Of a stretch of 49,906 bases of DNA, positions 31,901 to 39,583 are shown piece by piece. Each line of letters begins with the position of its first letter. Position 1 is the first letter of the stretch. Below the pieces are notes generated by a model. It had not been told where the DNA came from and ran no database searches. It saw nothing but the letters and a program-made list of their open reading frames with translations. The translations under genes and the position numbers were made by a program. The stretch is from a virus. The stretch lies in IMG/VR virus record IMGVR_UViG_3300045922_000600, positions 1 through 49,906 of that record. One strand, 5' to 3'.

Positions 31901-33382
31901 CTGCAGCGTCGCGAGGGCCTCGCCCTCGAGCCCGACCGCGGCCAGCACCTGTTGCGCGGTGCGCACGCGGTCCTGGCTGTCTTGCACCGCGCTCCGGCGC
32001 TGTCGCACCGCTTCGGCGGCCCGGAGGAGCCGCGCCTCCGCGTTGATCGCTTGTTCGGTGGCGGCCAGCTCGGCGCCCTTGAGTTCCCGCCGGGCGTCCA
32101 GGAGGTCGTTGACCCGCTTGTACTCGATGGCCTGCAGCGCGGCCGCGTCGGCCACGAGGCGCGCGAGGGCGAGCTCCTGCTGGGCGGCGCGCACACGGTC
32201 CTCGCTGGCTTCGGTCACGGCGCGGCCGACGATCTCGCCCCCACCACCGGCCGGACGAAACCCCTGCGCCGTCTGCTCGGCGGCCCGGGCAATATCTGCT
32301 TCCAGCTTCGCGAACTCGTCGCCGGTTTCACCGATGATCTTCTTGAGCCCGACGAAGGCCAACGCCGCGCCCGCAGCGCTCACCGCGAGCGTCACCAGCC
32401 GGAGCGGTCCTGCCTTGCCGAGGAGTTCCATCGCGGCAGCCGTCACGCCGATGGCGCGCGCGAGCGCGAAGAACGCTTGGATACTGCTCGCGCTCGTCAT
32501 CACGGCCGTCGCGGCGGCCGCAATCGCAGCGCGCTGCGCGTAAAGCGCCCACGCGCCGGCCGCGACCGTGACGCCTACGCCGATCTGGCGCATGGCTTCG
32601 CCGGAGCGGTTCATCACCTGCAGGCCGGTCGCCAACTGGTTCAGGAACCGGGTCACCCCGCTCGTGGCGTCGGTCGAGAGCTCGAACAGGTCGCCGAACG
32701 CGTTCGACAGCGCGCGCAGCGCCCCGCCGAAGGTGTCGCGGGCGGCCAGCGCCGCGCCCGCGTAGACCGACTCGAGCTCGTCCAGGATGATCGCCTGCGC
32801 CTCTGCGGTGCGCCCGGCCTCGGTCAGCGCCTTGATGAGCCGTTGCTGTTCCTCGGTGAACCGGAACCCCTGCTTGCTCAGCGCCGACAGCGCGAACTCG
32901 GGCGAGCCGAGCGCCTTGCCCACCGTCTCGGCCGCTTGCGTGAGGTCGCCTCCGAGCGCCGCCGCCATGTCGACGGCCGCCTGCGCCGCCCGGTCGAAGG
33001 TCTCGCCTTGGATTGTGGTGTACGTGAGGAGGCGCGTCAGCCCGCCCTGCACGGCCCCTTGCGACTGCGTGGAAAGGCGCGAGAGGGTGGCGGCCAGTGC
33101 CTCCACCTCCGCACTCGTGCGCCCCGCCGCCTGTTCCGTCGTCGCGATCGTCTGCGTGAGGAGCGCCGAAATCCGCTGCGCTTCCGCCGTCGCCGTGATG
33201 ACCCGCGAGACGGAGACTGCCGCGCCGACCAGCGTGACGATGCGCGCCGTCATGGAGGCCAGCGCTTTCTCCGCGCTGCCCGCCGATCGGCCGGTCTGCT
33301 CGAGCGCCTGACCGAGCTGCGTGGTGGCGACAATGCCGCCTTCGGCGTCAACCGCGAGGCCGAGGGTCTCGACGACGTCCAT
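28940..33382 (-). CDS. Tape measure protein (1480 aa)
   Basis: By far the longest gene. It begins with a short beta segment (LGLAVDAEGGIVATTQLGQAL) typical of tape-measure N-termini. It then has a region with several hydrophobic helices (residues ~275-350, including AWALYAQRAAIAAAATAVMT) and very long Ala/Glu/Arg/Gln-rich coiled coils to the C-terminus. It sits between the tail chaperones and the hub gene, as in lambda. At about 1.5 angstroms per residue the tail would be roughly 220 nm. No lytic transglycosylase or peptidase insert is evident. Confidence 0.92.
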   Translation of the reverse strand: MDVVETLGLAVDAEGGIVATTQLGQALEQTGRSAGSAEKALASMTARIVTLVGAAVSVSRVITATAEAQRISALLTQTIATTEQAAGRTSAEVEALAATLSRLSTQSQGAVQGGLTRLLTYTTIQGETFDRAAQAAVDMAAALGGDLTQAAETVGKALGSPEFALSALSKQGFRFTEEQQRLIKALTEAGRTAEAQAIILDELESVYAGAALAARDTFGGALRALSNAFGDLFELSTDATSGVTRFLNQLATGLQVMNRSGEAMRQIGVGVTVAAGAWALYAQRAAIAAAATAVMTSASSIQAFFALARAIGVTAAAMELLGKAGPLRLVTLAVSAAGAALAFVGLKKIIGETGDEFAKLEADIARAAEQTAQGFRPAGGGGEIVGRAVTEASEDRVRAAQQELALARLVADAAALQAIEYKRVNDLLDARRELKGAELAATEQAINAEARLLRAAEAVRQRRSAVQDSQDRVRTAQQVLAAVGLEGEALATLQITQRAINAEVDARRRLSGENLAIALRGIEVEKQTLTAVAAITAQLERRKALAAFTGRVEGLERSADELRAQVAALGASQQAYDRLIVSQRILNGLRDEERQLGRALTKEEADRYAAAIRDATRMEQLLRAMLGLSAEARANPFVIVEDTGDVGELAEGLAQALSAAQGLAVAFGDVGRAIGAAVGQSAQLLTNLSRMQRAGITTDENGVTRNVGIGGAFAGQAGASGVASAAAGALGIIGATVAIADALDLFGSRAKQRAAEIAEAARQFNRALEDFAIGTTTSLEAALKQNIRDANDLIRDAAKATGVTVRALPDFATADDLLAFVKQFETLAATSRIAEAAFAPFVGELKKLAEITKRNEEALREQNRVREQQGLEDLEVRRLVAAGLDAAAEAERARLAGLREIAAAEAAFGESSPYVVALREVVALEREAAEAVRARAEAQRAEDDRRRLQTLTLDTLAFTDPRTADALRTAEEANARLWDAVQRGASEAELAAIALYNAAAQAAQAARQAEQDQRDFEGLFTRALGATGNAGQAAVFGFDAGQRQELADAVRNGMSESNLALLQFVQFAEREQFLLQRAIEEQTGVIREVADAQIAAIDDQIAVIRRASDLEQRAFRDQIDATRTAAAEQVRALDAQIRALREATKAQVDAIDAQLKAARDSAQLARTAVQVAQQQLNAVERTADALREFADGLTTGQFSPLSPEAQLAETRDRFEALVAAAQGGDAAAGANLPAAARALLEASRGFNASGPGFVSDFERVQQVVGDLALRFGTEAEDRRRLVAIADAQLRAAESTVAALQGQKEAIQAAATAQLDVLQRQRETVQETARETIQMLQDFAEAARAGAAETIEELTATRDAIEAAATEQIRLITAQLTEQTRLRIESHENYGRFLDLLADYEAEQGLRDTALEQVAQDQLTELRAAVTELRSGFASTRDDLDRVRRLQVAQAEQAAAIGRETNTALREIAQAQRLAASGPRR

Positions 33383-33385
33383 CCG

Positions 33386-34182
33386 TCAGTCCTCCCACCA
33401 CGCGGTGGCGGCGGCCTCAAGCGCCGCCAGCTCCTCGCCCTCCGGCGGCTGCCGCAGGACGCGGTCGATCGCGACGAGCGCCTCCACCTCGAGCACGCTC
33501 GGCGTGACGCCTCGGAGCGCCGACCAGTGGGCGATCTCCGCGGCGCTCAGCGGCGCGAAGCCGTTCATGCCCACGCCGCTCCGCCCCACCAGCTGGTGCG
33601 CCCAGGTGAGCAGGTACGCGAACGGCTCCGGCTCGCGCGGCCCCACCAGCGCGGCCAGCGCGGCCGGCGACCCTGCGGCGGCGGCCCGCTCGAGGTGCTG
33701 GCGCTGGGGTGTGCCGTCGTCGGCCGGCTGGTCGAGGCGCGCGTGGTGAGCGGCATAGACGAGCAGCGCGGCTACGCCGCCTCGAAAAAACGGGCGTGAT
33801 CGCCCACCGCCGCCACGACCTGCGCATAGATCCACGGCGCGGCGTCGAAGACCGCGAGGACGTTCGCGCGCGTGCACGGCAGCGGCTCGCCGTTGGCGAA
33901 GATGCCGCGCCACTCCAGCACGCACGCGGCGATCATCTCCTTGGTGCGGCGCGTGGCCTGCTCCGCCGTCATCTGCTTGCGCTGCTTGCGCAGCTGCTGC
34001 TCCACCATCGCGCGCTCCGCGTCACGGTAGTGCTGGGAATGGGCGCCCGCGACGCGCATCGCGACGGGCTGCCCGTCGCCGAACGTCATCAGCTCTTCAT
34101 CGGCGCCGAAGAGCTCGATCCACGTGCCGTCGTTCTCGCGCGCCGTGATGTCGGCCGCCGTGCTCAGGTCGAATCCCTGCAT
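33386..34182 (-). CDS. Tail assembly chaperone, -1 frameshift product (gpGT-like, about 265 aa)
   Basis: The downstream frame (33386 to about 33790) has no usable start codon of its own and runs directly into the slippery heptamer at 33784-33790. A -1 shift there joins residues 1-~133 of the upstream protein to FRGGVAALLVYAAHHARL and on to TAWWED just before the tape-measure start. In lambda and many siphophages the long chaperone made this way binds the tape measure. The arrangement is identical here: small ORF, slippery site, overlapping ORF, tape measure. Frameshifting is inferred. Confidence 0.8.
33772..34182 (-). CDS. Tail assembly chaperone, short form (gpG-like, 136 aa)
   Basis: The ATG at 34180-34182 has an AGAGGA ribosome site close upstream; a TTG 12 bases earlier is an alternative. 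The protein is acidic then helical (ERAMVEQQLRKQRKQMTAEQATRR), with a C-terminal globular part ending RFFEAA. It lies between the tail tube and tape-measure genes and carries the slippery sequence a few codons before its stop, as the short chaperone of the G/GT pair does. It helps the tail tube polymerise around the tape measure and is absent from mature virions in lambda. Confidence 0.8.
   Translation of the reverse strand: MQGFDLSTAADITARENDGTWIELFGADEELMTFGDGQPVAMRVAGAHSQHYRDAERAMVEQQLRKQRKQMTAEQATRRTKEMIAACVLEWRGIFANGEPLPCTRANVLAVFDAAPWIYAQVVAAVGDHARFFEAA
33784..33790 (-). other. Slippery heptamer T-TTT-TTC for -1 frameshifting
   Basis: In the short-chaperone frame the codons read CGT-TTT-TTC-GAG. 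The heptamer T TTT TTC allows both tRNAs to re-pair as TTT-TTT after a -1 slip, and the new frame is open to the end of the downstream ORF. The stop in frame 0 comes only three codons later. A run of six T is conspicuous in a genome this rich in G and C. Confidence 0.8.
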
Positions 34183-34324
34183 GTGTCCTCTCAAGTCGGG
34201 TCACCGCGCCCGCCGTGGCACGCCCGAGCGCGCAGATGCGCGTCGGCACGACGGACGGGTGAGGTCCGCACATCGGCGTCCTGCTGGGGCGTCGCGCGTG
34301 CCACGCGCCCTGTCCTGCGCCCGC
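34183..34324. other. Non-coding gap with a long-range inverted repeat
   Basis: No convincing frame is present. GTGGCACGC (34215-34223) and GCGTGCCAC (34296-34304) are perfect 9-bp complements 72 bases apart, so the mRNA between tail tube and chaperone could fold into a large stem. This might reduce read-through from the abundant tail-tube message. Confidence 0.35.
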
Positions 34325-35551
34325 TTACGGCGTGAAGGAGCTGCACATCGTGAGCAGGCCCGTGTCGTAGCCCGTCACGCCGCGGATCTGGCCGCTGTTC
34401 CAGTTCGCGGTCTCGATCATGGCGCCGTCGTTGCCGAGTGGCGCGTCGACGTCGTTGAACTTGATGCGCGGCACGAACAGTGAGTGGCACGCCTGCGGCT
34501 CGGCCCCGGGGAGGCGGAGCAGCACGTGCAGCTCGAACTCGTCTTCCTCGATGAACGCTTTCATCCGCTCCATGTCCTCGCGGATCAGCGACACCGACCC
34601 GCTCAGGTTCGCGTCGTTGTCGAAAACGTCCGGCGTGATCTGCGAGCCGACCACGGGCTGCGTCGCGGCCGTGATCGCGTACTCGAGGTTGAACGCGGTG
34701 CACACCGCGATGTCGGTACCGCCGAGCGAGATGCGCGCGTCGGCGAAGACGAGCCCGTCGCCGGTCGGCTCCGTCGGCGCGGTGAAGTACGGCGCGTCCG
34801 CGCCCTCCCGCACCTCCTGCCGCGCGCCGAGCGCCGAGAAGTCGACGATGGCCATCCCGTCCGGCGTGCCGGTGATCGAGAACCCGGTGTACCGCACGCC
34901 CGAGAACAGGAGCGTGGCGTCGATCGCGTCGTAATACTGCTCGACCGTGTACGAGCGGCGCACCGGCGCGGTGGCGTCGTTGGTGAGCTTGCGCAGGCGG
35001 GTGACCGACACCGTGTCATCCGGGGTCGCGTCGGGCACGAGCGGATCGACGACGACCCCGTTCTCGACGGGGCGGTGGAGCGTGATCGTACTCGCGGTGA
35101 GCGCCTTGATCCGCAGGTTCTTGTTGTTGTTCGCGGCCTGCGCGTGACCCGAGAGGCGGATGACATCGCCGACCCGGAGCCCGAGCGCGATCCACGAGCC
35201 GGTCGCGGCGACGATCGTGGTCGCCGTGGTCGTGAGGCTCGTGAAGTCCGTCTGCGTCAGCGTGATGGACGCCGCCCACGTCCCGCGCATCGCGGCCTGG
35301 AACGTCTCGTCGATGCCGCCGACGATCATGTCCATGGGGTAGTTGCCCGCCACGGAGACCGACCCGTGCCGCGCCATGAGCCCGAGCCCGTCGCGCCGCA
35401 CCGCGTTCGGCAAGATGGGCGTTTTCGACAGCTTGAGTCCGGGGCCGGGGTTGATGGGCAGGACGTGCGCCCCCGATGCGCCCGGGAGCACGTTGAAATC
35501 GGCTTCGACTTTCTGCGCAACGCGCACCAGTTTGCCAGGCTGCAGGGCCAT
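34325..35551 (-). CDS. Major tail tube protein (408 aa)
   Basis: Located between the tail completion gene and the chaperones, the standard place for the tube protein. The sequence is rich in beta strands and Gly/Thr, with patterns such as GNYPMDMIVGGIDETFQAAM near residues 70-90 and GFSITGTPDGMAIVDFSALG near 225. These fit the large phage tail tube family found in some proteobacterial siphophages (tubes of about 400 residues with an inserted domain, here the GLRVGDVIRLSGHA region). It polymerises into the tail tube. Confidence 0.8.
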   Translation of the reverse strand: MALQPGKLVRVAQKVEADFNVLPGASGAHVLPINPGPGLKLSKTPILPNAVRRDGLGLMARHGSVSVAGNYPMDMIVGGIDETFQAAMRGTWAASITLTQTDFTSLTTTATTIVAATGSWIALGLRVGDVIRLSGHAQAANNNKNLRIKALTASTITLHRPVENGVVVDPLVPDATPDDTVSVTRLRKLTNDATAPVRRSYTVEQYYDAIDATLLFSGVRYTGFSITGTPDGMAIVDFSALGARQEVREGADAPYFTAPTEPTGDGLVFADARISLGGTDIAVCTAFNLEYAITAATQPVVGSQITPDVFDNDANLSGSVSLIREDMERMKAFIEEDEFELHVLLRLPGAEPQACHSLFVPRIKFNDVDAPLGNDGAMIETANWNSGQIRGVTGYDTGLLTMCSSFTP

Positions 35552-35571
35552 CGGGAGTTCCTCAGATCAGG

Positions 35572-36234
35572 TCAGGCGGCGAGCGCGTTCACCGCGAACG
35601 CACGCCACGGGATGGTGCAGAGCACGTCCGCTACGCCGCCCTCACGCGGGCGGATCGGTCCCTCGAACGGCGCCACGTCGGCGCGGATGTGACACGTGCC
35701 GCCCGGGAGCACGAGGCGGAGCCCGGGCGCGTAGCGCGCCATGACGGCGCGCGTGATGGTGCGATGTGCGCGGTGACCGATGTCGCTCGGCAGCGTCACG
35801 CGGAGGACATAGAGTCCCGTCGACTCGACGCGGCCACCGTCTGCACTCGCCGACCGCAGCGTCGTCGTGGCGGGCACGAGTTCTTCCGTGAGCATCGCGC
35901 GCGCGCCGGTTGGCGTCGCGGCGAGGTTGTCCCACGCGATCACGCCGGGGAGCGTGACGTCGAGTCGGCGCCCACTGCCGGCCGGTTGCGGTGGGCGCGC
36001 CTCGGCGACGGTGACGGTGGTCGCGGTGACGCCCGTGATCACGCTGGGCGCGTTCGTTGCGAATCCGACCGGGGTGATCGGCAGCCCGACGACGAATCCG
36101 TCAGCCACGAACGAACCGCTCTGGCGCACGTAGCCGCTCGCGGTCGCCGACAGCGTGATGGTGCCGGTGGAGGGCAGCACGACGCCCGCGAGCCGCGCCC
36201 GCAGGGCGAGTTGCAGGGCGTGGAGGTCAACCAC
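35572..36234 (-). CDS. Tail completion/terminator-like protein (220 aa)
   Basis: A GTG start overlaps the gp10-like gene by 8 bp. N-terminal helix (LHALQLALRARLAG), a beta middle and a C-terminus ending in IPWRAFAVNALAA resemble the general layout of tail terminator or completion proteins, which follow the head-tail joining genes and precede the tail tube. Residues ~12-80 have a repetitive Thr/Val-rich strand region that enlarges it beyond the ~130-residue minimum. The family assignment is by position and shape only. Confidence 0.6.
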   Translation of the reverse strand: MVDLHALQLALRARLAGVVLPSTGTITLSATASGYVRQSGSFVADGFVVGLPITPVGFATNAPSVITGVTATTVTVAEARPPQPAGSGRRLDVTLPGVIAWDNLAATPTGARAMLTEELVPATTTLRSASADGGRVESTGLYVLRVTLPSDIGHRAHRTITRAVMARYAPGLRLVLPGGTCHIRADVAPFEGPIRPREGGVADVLCTIPWRAFAVNALAA

Positions 36235-36619
36235 GGCGCACCTCGCTCGCGATCTGCGCCACGATGCGCGGCCAGCCCGCTTTCGTGAGCTTCACCGAGT
36301 GAAAGCCGCCCACGGGCGAGCGGAGCGTCAGCGGGGTGCCGCCGTGGGCGTAACTGACGCCATCCTCGATCGACGGGGCATAGGCCGCGTTGGTCGTGAG
36401 CCGCCAGCGGAGCGGCGAGACGAAGTCGGGGATGAAGGAGCCCTTGAGGTACCCGAGGTCCACGGGCTGCCCCGGCGCGCCGGTCAGTTCGCTGCCCTCG
36501 ACGACGCTGCGCTGCACTTCCTCCGTGGCGCGCAGGAAGGCGCGACGCACCGTCTCCTGATGCCGCGCGCTGGCCGCGCGCAGGCGGAGCGCGAACGACG
36601 CGGCGTTCTGCCCGCTCAT
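36227..36619 (-). CDS. HK97 gp10-like head-tail connector (130 aa)
   Basis: Residues ~12-50 form the long N-terminal helix (HQETVRRAFLRATEEVQRSVVEG) and then GYLKGSFIPDF, NAAYAPSIEDGVSYAHGG, the typical order of the HK97 gp10 family of tail-completion proteins, with a C-terminal helix. Length fits. It overlaps its neighbours by 4-8 bp within the head-tail joining block. It is expected to sit at the neck and prepare the head for tail attachment. Confidence 0.78.
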   Translation of the reverse strand: MSGQNAASFALRLRAASARHQETVRRAFLRATEEVQRSVVEGSELTGAPGQPVDLGYLKGSFIPDFVSPLRWRLTTNAAYAPSIEDGVSYAHGGTPLTLRSPVGGFHSVKLTKAGWPRIVAQIASEVRRG

Positions 36620-36978
36620 CGCGCCACCACCACGCGCAGCACGATCGGCGTGCCGTCCGGCGCGACGGGTTCGACGTCGCGCACCGTATACGTCACCTGG
36701 CCGAACGCGACCTGCGCCCCCAGCGGGACCGTCGCGCTGTAGTCGTCCAGCGCCACGAGCAGCGTCGGCGCCTCGCTTTCGACCAGGCGCAGCGCTTCGT
36801 AGCGCGTGGGATTGCCGCGCACGCGGATCGCGGCCCCAGGCACGAGCCCAGGCGCTCCGCCCGTGAGCATCCCGGTGGCGGGGTCGTGCGTGCGACCGGT
36901 GGGCGCCGCGAACACGACGCGCGCGCCGGCCGCGCGGAGGTCCGCGAGGGCCGCAGCGTGGTCGGCGGCGTACGACAC
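36616..36978 (-). CDS. Head closure (stopper-like) protein (120 aa)
   Basis: A GTG start one base after the previous stop. The layout is an N-terminal helix, then beta strands (ARVVFAAPTGRT, GAAIRVRGNPT, TLLVALDD, VAFGQVTYTVRDVEPVAPDGTPIVLRVVV). The final strand-turn-strand, QVTYTVRDVEPVAPDG, is typical of phage head-closure proteins of the SPP1 gp16/HK97-like neck group. Position between the gp6-like connector and gp10-like protein matches. Confidence 0.65.
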   Translation of the reverse strand: MSYAADHAAALADLRAAGARVVFAAPTGRTHDPATGMLTGGAPGLVPGAAIRVRGNPTRYEALRLVESEAPTLLVALDDYSATVPLGAQVAFGQVTYTVRDVEPVAPDGTPIVLRVVVAR

Positions 36979-36979
36979 G

Positions 36980-37495
36980 TCAGGTCCGCCGCAGCGTGAG
37001 TCCGCCACGGCCCGCGCCCGCGAGCAGCGGGGCGAGCAGCGCCATCACCCGCGGGAACCGCGCAAGGCCGCGCGGCCGGTGACTGGCCGGCAGATACTCG
37101 GTCTCGAGCACGTCGATCTTCTTCCGGATCACGACGCCCGTCGGGTCATAGCCGGCGGGATCCGCGCCGAGCCGCAGGTACTGGAACGCGAGCTCGCACG
37201 TCGCCTCGACCACGCGCCGCGGGATCGTGTCGTCCGGGAACAGGTCCCCGGTCGGATCGTCGGGATTGGCCACCGCCGCACGGGGCCACGCGAGCGCCTG
37301 CGTCGCCGACGCGCGCCGCCCCGGCCACTCGAGCGCGGAGAGGTCGCGCGTCGCATCCACGAGTGCGGCCAGTTGCGGCTCGGCCCCGGTCCAGACGTCG
37401 CCGCCGAGGCGTGCCTCGCAGTACGCCTCCATCGCGTCTTCGTCCGCGAACGTGTTCGCGTCTGGCGCGCCCGGGGTGGCGATCAGGTCAGCCAT
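36980..37495 (-). CDS. Head-tail adaptor (gp6/DnaT-like neck protein, 171 aa)
   Basis: The N-terminus (TPGAPDANTFADEDAMEAYCEARLGG) followed by LVDATRDLSALEWPGRR, LAWPRA and IPRRVVEATCELAFQYL is the signature order of phage head-tail connector/adaptor proteins that databases often label 'DnaT-like ssDNA-binding'. The C-terminus contains a VIRKKIDVLETEYLP segment and a basic tail. The gene is the first of the neck block after the capsid genes. It likely binds the portal ring. Confidence 0.75.
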   Translation of the reverse strand: MADLIATPGAPDANTFADEDAMEAYCEARLGGDVWTGAEPQLAALVDATRDLSALEWPGRRASATQALAWPRAAVANPDDPTGDLFPDDTIPRRVVEATCELAFQYLRLGADPAGYDPTGVVIRKKIDVLETEYLPASHRPRGLARFPRVMALLAPLLAGAGRGGLTLRRT

Positions 37496-37497
37496 GG

Positions 37498-37950
37498 CTA
37501 CGGCGCGCCCTCAGCCGACTCCGCCGCCACCGCCAGCGCGTGCGCGTCCGCGATGCGGGCGAGCAGGTGCGACTTGGCCGTCTTCGCGTCCAGCGCGAGT
37601 CCGAACGTGACGCGGCCGAACTCGGCCAGTTCCGGGTTCGTCCGGTCGGCGAGATCCGCTGGCAGCGGCGGGATGCTGTCGGCGCTGGCGATCGTCGACG
37701 CCGCCACGGAGGGCCCTCCATTCCCCCCTCCCTCCTCCGTGACGGACGCCGACGATGGCGGCGCCGCCACATCGGCCGCGTGCGCCCACTCGCCCGTCGC
37801 GAGCATGTCGCGTGCGTCGACCGGCCAGCGCCGCGTGCACGTGCCGGTCGGCACGTGCACGAGCGTGACCTGGCCGTCCTCGTCAGGGCGCACGAGGACT
37901 CCACCGCCCACCCGGGGCGTGCTCCCCGGCAGCTGCGTAGCGTCGAGCAT
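37498..37950 (-). CDS. Hypothetical virion-region protein (150 aa)
   Basis: Residues 1-~60 are beta-rich (VGGGVLVRPDEDGQVTLVHVPTG). The middle is a low-complexity Gly/Ser/Ala linker (EEGGGNGGPSVAAS), and the C-terminus is a helical bundle rich in Ala and Leu. No family recognised. It lies between the capsid cement-like gene and the head-tail adaptor, so it is probably a structural or head-decoration accessory. It is tightly coupled to its neighbours. Confidence 0.6.
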   Translation of the reverse strand: MLDATQLPGSTPRVGGGVLVRPDEDGQVTLVHVPTGTCTRRWPVDARDMLATGEWAHAADVAAPPSSASVTEEGGGNGGPSVAASTIASADSIPPLPADLADRTNPELAEFGRVTFGLALDAKTAKSHLLARIADAHALAVAAESAEGAP

Positions 37951-37951
37951 G

Positions 37952-38389
37952 TCAGCCTCGCGGGACGAAGAACGCGGAGTAGTTGATCCCCGTCGCGACC
38001 GTTCCGCCCACGCGCGTGAAGAGGCGCAGGTACCGGTAGGTCACGCCGTTGACTTCGTTCGTGATGTGCAGCTCGCGGCGACCGGCGCCCGACGAGGCGG
38101 ACTCGTTGCTGACCGAGCTGTGGCCGAGCTTGAGCAGACCGGTGATCACGATGCCGGCGCCGAATCCGCTGGTGTTCGAGACCTGCGCTTCGATCTCGTA
38201 CTTCTCGTTGCCGGTGTCGATTTCGACGGCCGAGATGTCGACGATCACGCGACCGTCGATGCGTGCCGGACCGAGGTCGAGCTGGCGCGCCGACGAGGCG
38301 ACCGTGGCGGCCGCCGACGTGGCGACGAGGCCGGCATCCTTGAGCAGCGTCGCGTGATCGTACGTGAAATCCTTCTGATTCCGGGCCAT
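37952..38389 (-). CDS. Capsid cement/decoration protein, Bbp16-like (145 aa)
   Basis: The pattern SAAATVASSARQLDLGPARIDGRVIVDISAVEI, with alternating strands, resembles Bordetella phage Bbp16-type capsid cement proteins, in which an N-terminal arm precedes a D-L-G-x-A-R motif and a jelly-roll. A second half (INYSAFFVPRG) closes the fold. It follows the major capsid gene directly, the usual position for decoration proteins that stabilise the expanded head. Confidence 0.65.
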   Translation of the reverse strand: MARNQKDFTYDHATLLKDAGLVATSAAATVASSARQLDLGPARIDGRVIVDISAVEIDTGNEKYEIEAQVSNTSGFGAGIVITGLLKLGHSSVSNESASSGAGRRELHITNEVNGVTYRYLRLFTRVGGTVATGINYSAFFVPRG

Positions 38390-38428
38390 GACAGGCGCTC
38401 CGTTGGTCGAGTGAGGCGGTTGAGACGA

Positions 38429-39367
38429 TCAGGCCGCGACGGCCGCGTCGCTGATCCCGCGCAGGCGCGTCGCCGCGCGGCCGTGCTCGATGCACATGCC
38501 CGCGTACCACTCCACGCGCGTGCGGCTGGCCGGCGTGCTGTCGAGCTCGCCGAGGTCGCGCACGTCCATCGGGCGCGACTGGATGCCCGACACCAGGCCG
38601 TCGCCGAACCCGACCACGTAGATCGACGTGGCGGTCGCGTTTGCGCCGGTCGAGGCCAGCTCGTTGAACGCCAGCGGCTCCGTGCCGCCGTTGTCCGAGT
38701 AGGGCACGAGGATCGGGAGGTCATTGTAGACCGCGATCTGTCGACCGAACGCGTCGCGATCCCACTGCAGGAATCCGCTCACCGTCGTCGTGCGCGCGGC
38801 GGTCGTGATGCGACGCCGCATGGCCTTCGACATGATGATGTGCGTCGGGTTCGTCGTGGCGTCGATCGCCTCGTCGAGCTTGGTCAGCGAGAGCGGATCT
38901 CCGCCGTTCGTGGTGCCGTTCTCGATCAGCTGCGAACCGGTGATCCGCTTCTGCAACCCGTCGAACTCGCGTGGGTTCGTCTCGCTGTCGCCCTTGATGA
39001 TCGTGGTGGTGAGCGCCGCCGCGAGCGCTTTCACCTTCAGCGCCTCGTGGGCGGCCCGCACCCCCTCGCCCATCGTGGTCGTGATGAACTGGTCGACATC
39101 GAGGTCGCCGCCGCAGATGCGGAGCGCCTCGGTCAGCGGGTTGATGACGCCGACGCTGGGCACGTAGCCCTCGTTGACGCCGCGGAACGCGATCCCGGGG
39201 AGCGCGCCCTCGCGGTTGTACGCGTAGGCGTTGCCCTGAATGTTCTTGAAGGGCATCGCCATCAGGATGTCGGAGGCGCGGGCGAACATCGCGATGACAG
39301 CGGCCCGCAGCGTCTTGCCTTCGTTCGCGGCGAGCTTCGCCGCCTCGACGAGCGTAAGTGCGCTCAT
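38429..39367 (-). CDS. Major capsid protein, HK97 fold (312 aa)
   Basis: The ATG at 39365-39367 has GAGGG five bases upstream. The protein begins with a helical N-arm (LVEAAKLAANEGKTLRAAVIAMF). It continues with features of HK97-fold capsids of the Bbp17-like group: PFKNIQGNAYAYNREGALPGIAFRGVNEGY (E-loop region, here in short pieces), a long spine helix around residues 85-115, and a P-domain ending GLVSGIQSRPMDV. It has no long N-terminal scaffold arm; the scaffold is the separate upstream gene. An in-frame upstream start near 39460 seems less likely. Confidence 0.85.
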   Translation of the reverse strand: MSALTLVEAAKLAANEGKTLRAAVIAMFARASDILMAMPFKNIQGNAYAYNREGALPGIAFRGVNEGYVPSVGVINPLTEALRICGGDLDVDQFITTTMGEGVRAAHEALKVKALAAALTTTIIKGDSETNPREFDGLQKRITGSQLIENGTTNGGDPLSLTKLDEAIDATTNPTHIIMSKAMRRRITTAARTTTVSGFLQWDRDAFGRQIAVYNDLPILVPYSDNGGTEPLAFNELASTGANATATSIYVVGFGDGLVSGIQSRPMDVRDLGELDSTPASRTRVEWYAGMCIEHGRAATRLRGISDAAVAA

Positions 39368-39583
39368 GGGTCCCTCGTGGACGGTGTAGGGTCGTCCCTC
39401 GGGATGCGCGCTGGTCGCGCGGTCTGGTCCCCTCGGGATTCGTGGTGGCGTCCTGCGCACCGCGCTTGCGCACGGCTCAGCCGAATCCCTCGGCGACCAC
39501 GTACCGGGATCTCCCCGGCCCTACCGTCTCACCCGTCCGGCGAACGGCGCGGCGTGCCCACGCCGTCCGCCAGGTCCTGCGTC
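39368..39583 (-). promoter_or_regulatory. Leader of the capsid gene with repeated GAGGGA motifs
   Basis: This 216-bp gap has no convincing gene. On the minus strand the motif CGAGGGA or CGAGGGG occurs at about 39371, 39395, 39430 and 39485, the first of these being the Shine-Dalgarno of the capsid gene. Two copies extend to ATCCCGAGGG. The spacing is irregular (24-55 bp). It may be a translational enhancer, or repeats from past recombination. Confidence 0.4.

Noticed and set aside
39368-39460. N-terminal extension of the major capsid protein
   Set aside because: A GTG about 93 bases upstream is in frame, but the Arg/Pro-rich extension is unlike capsid N-arms and the ATG at 39367 has a proper ribosome site.
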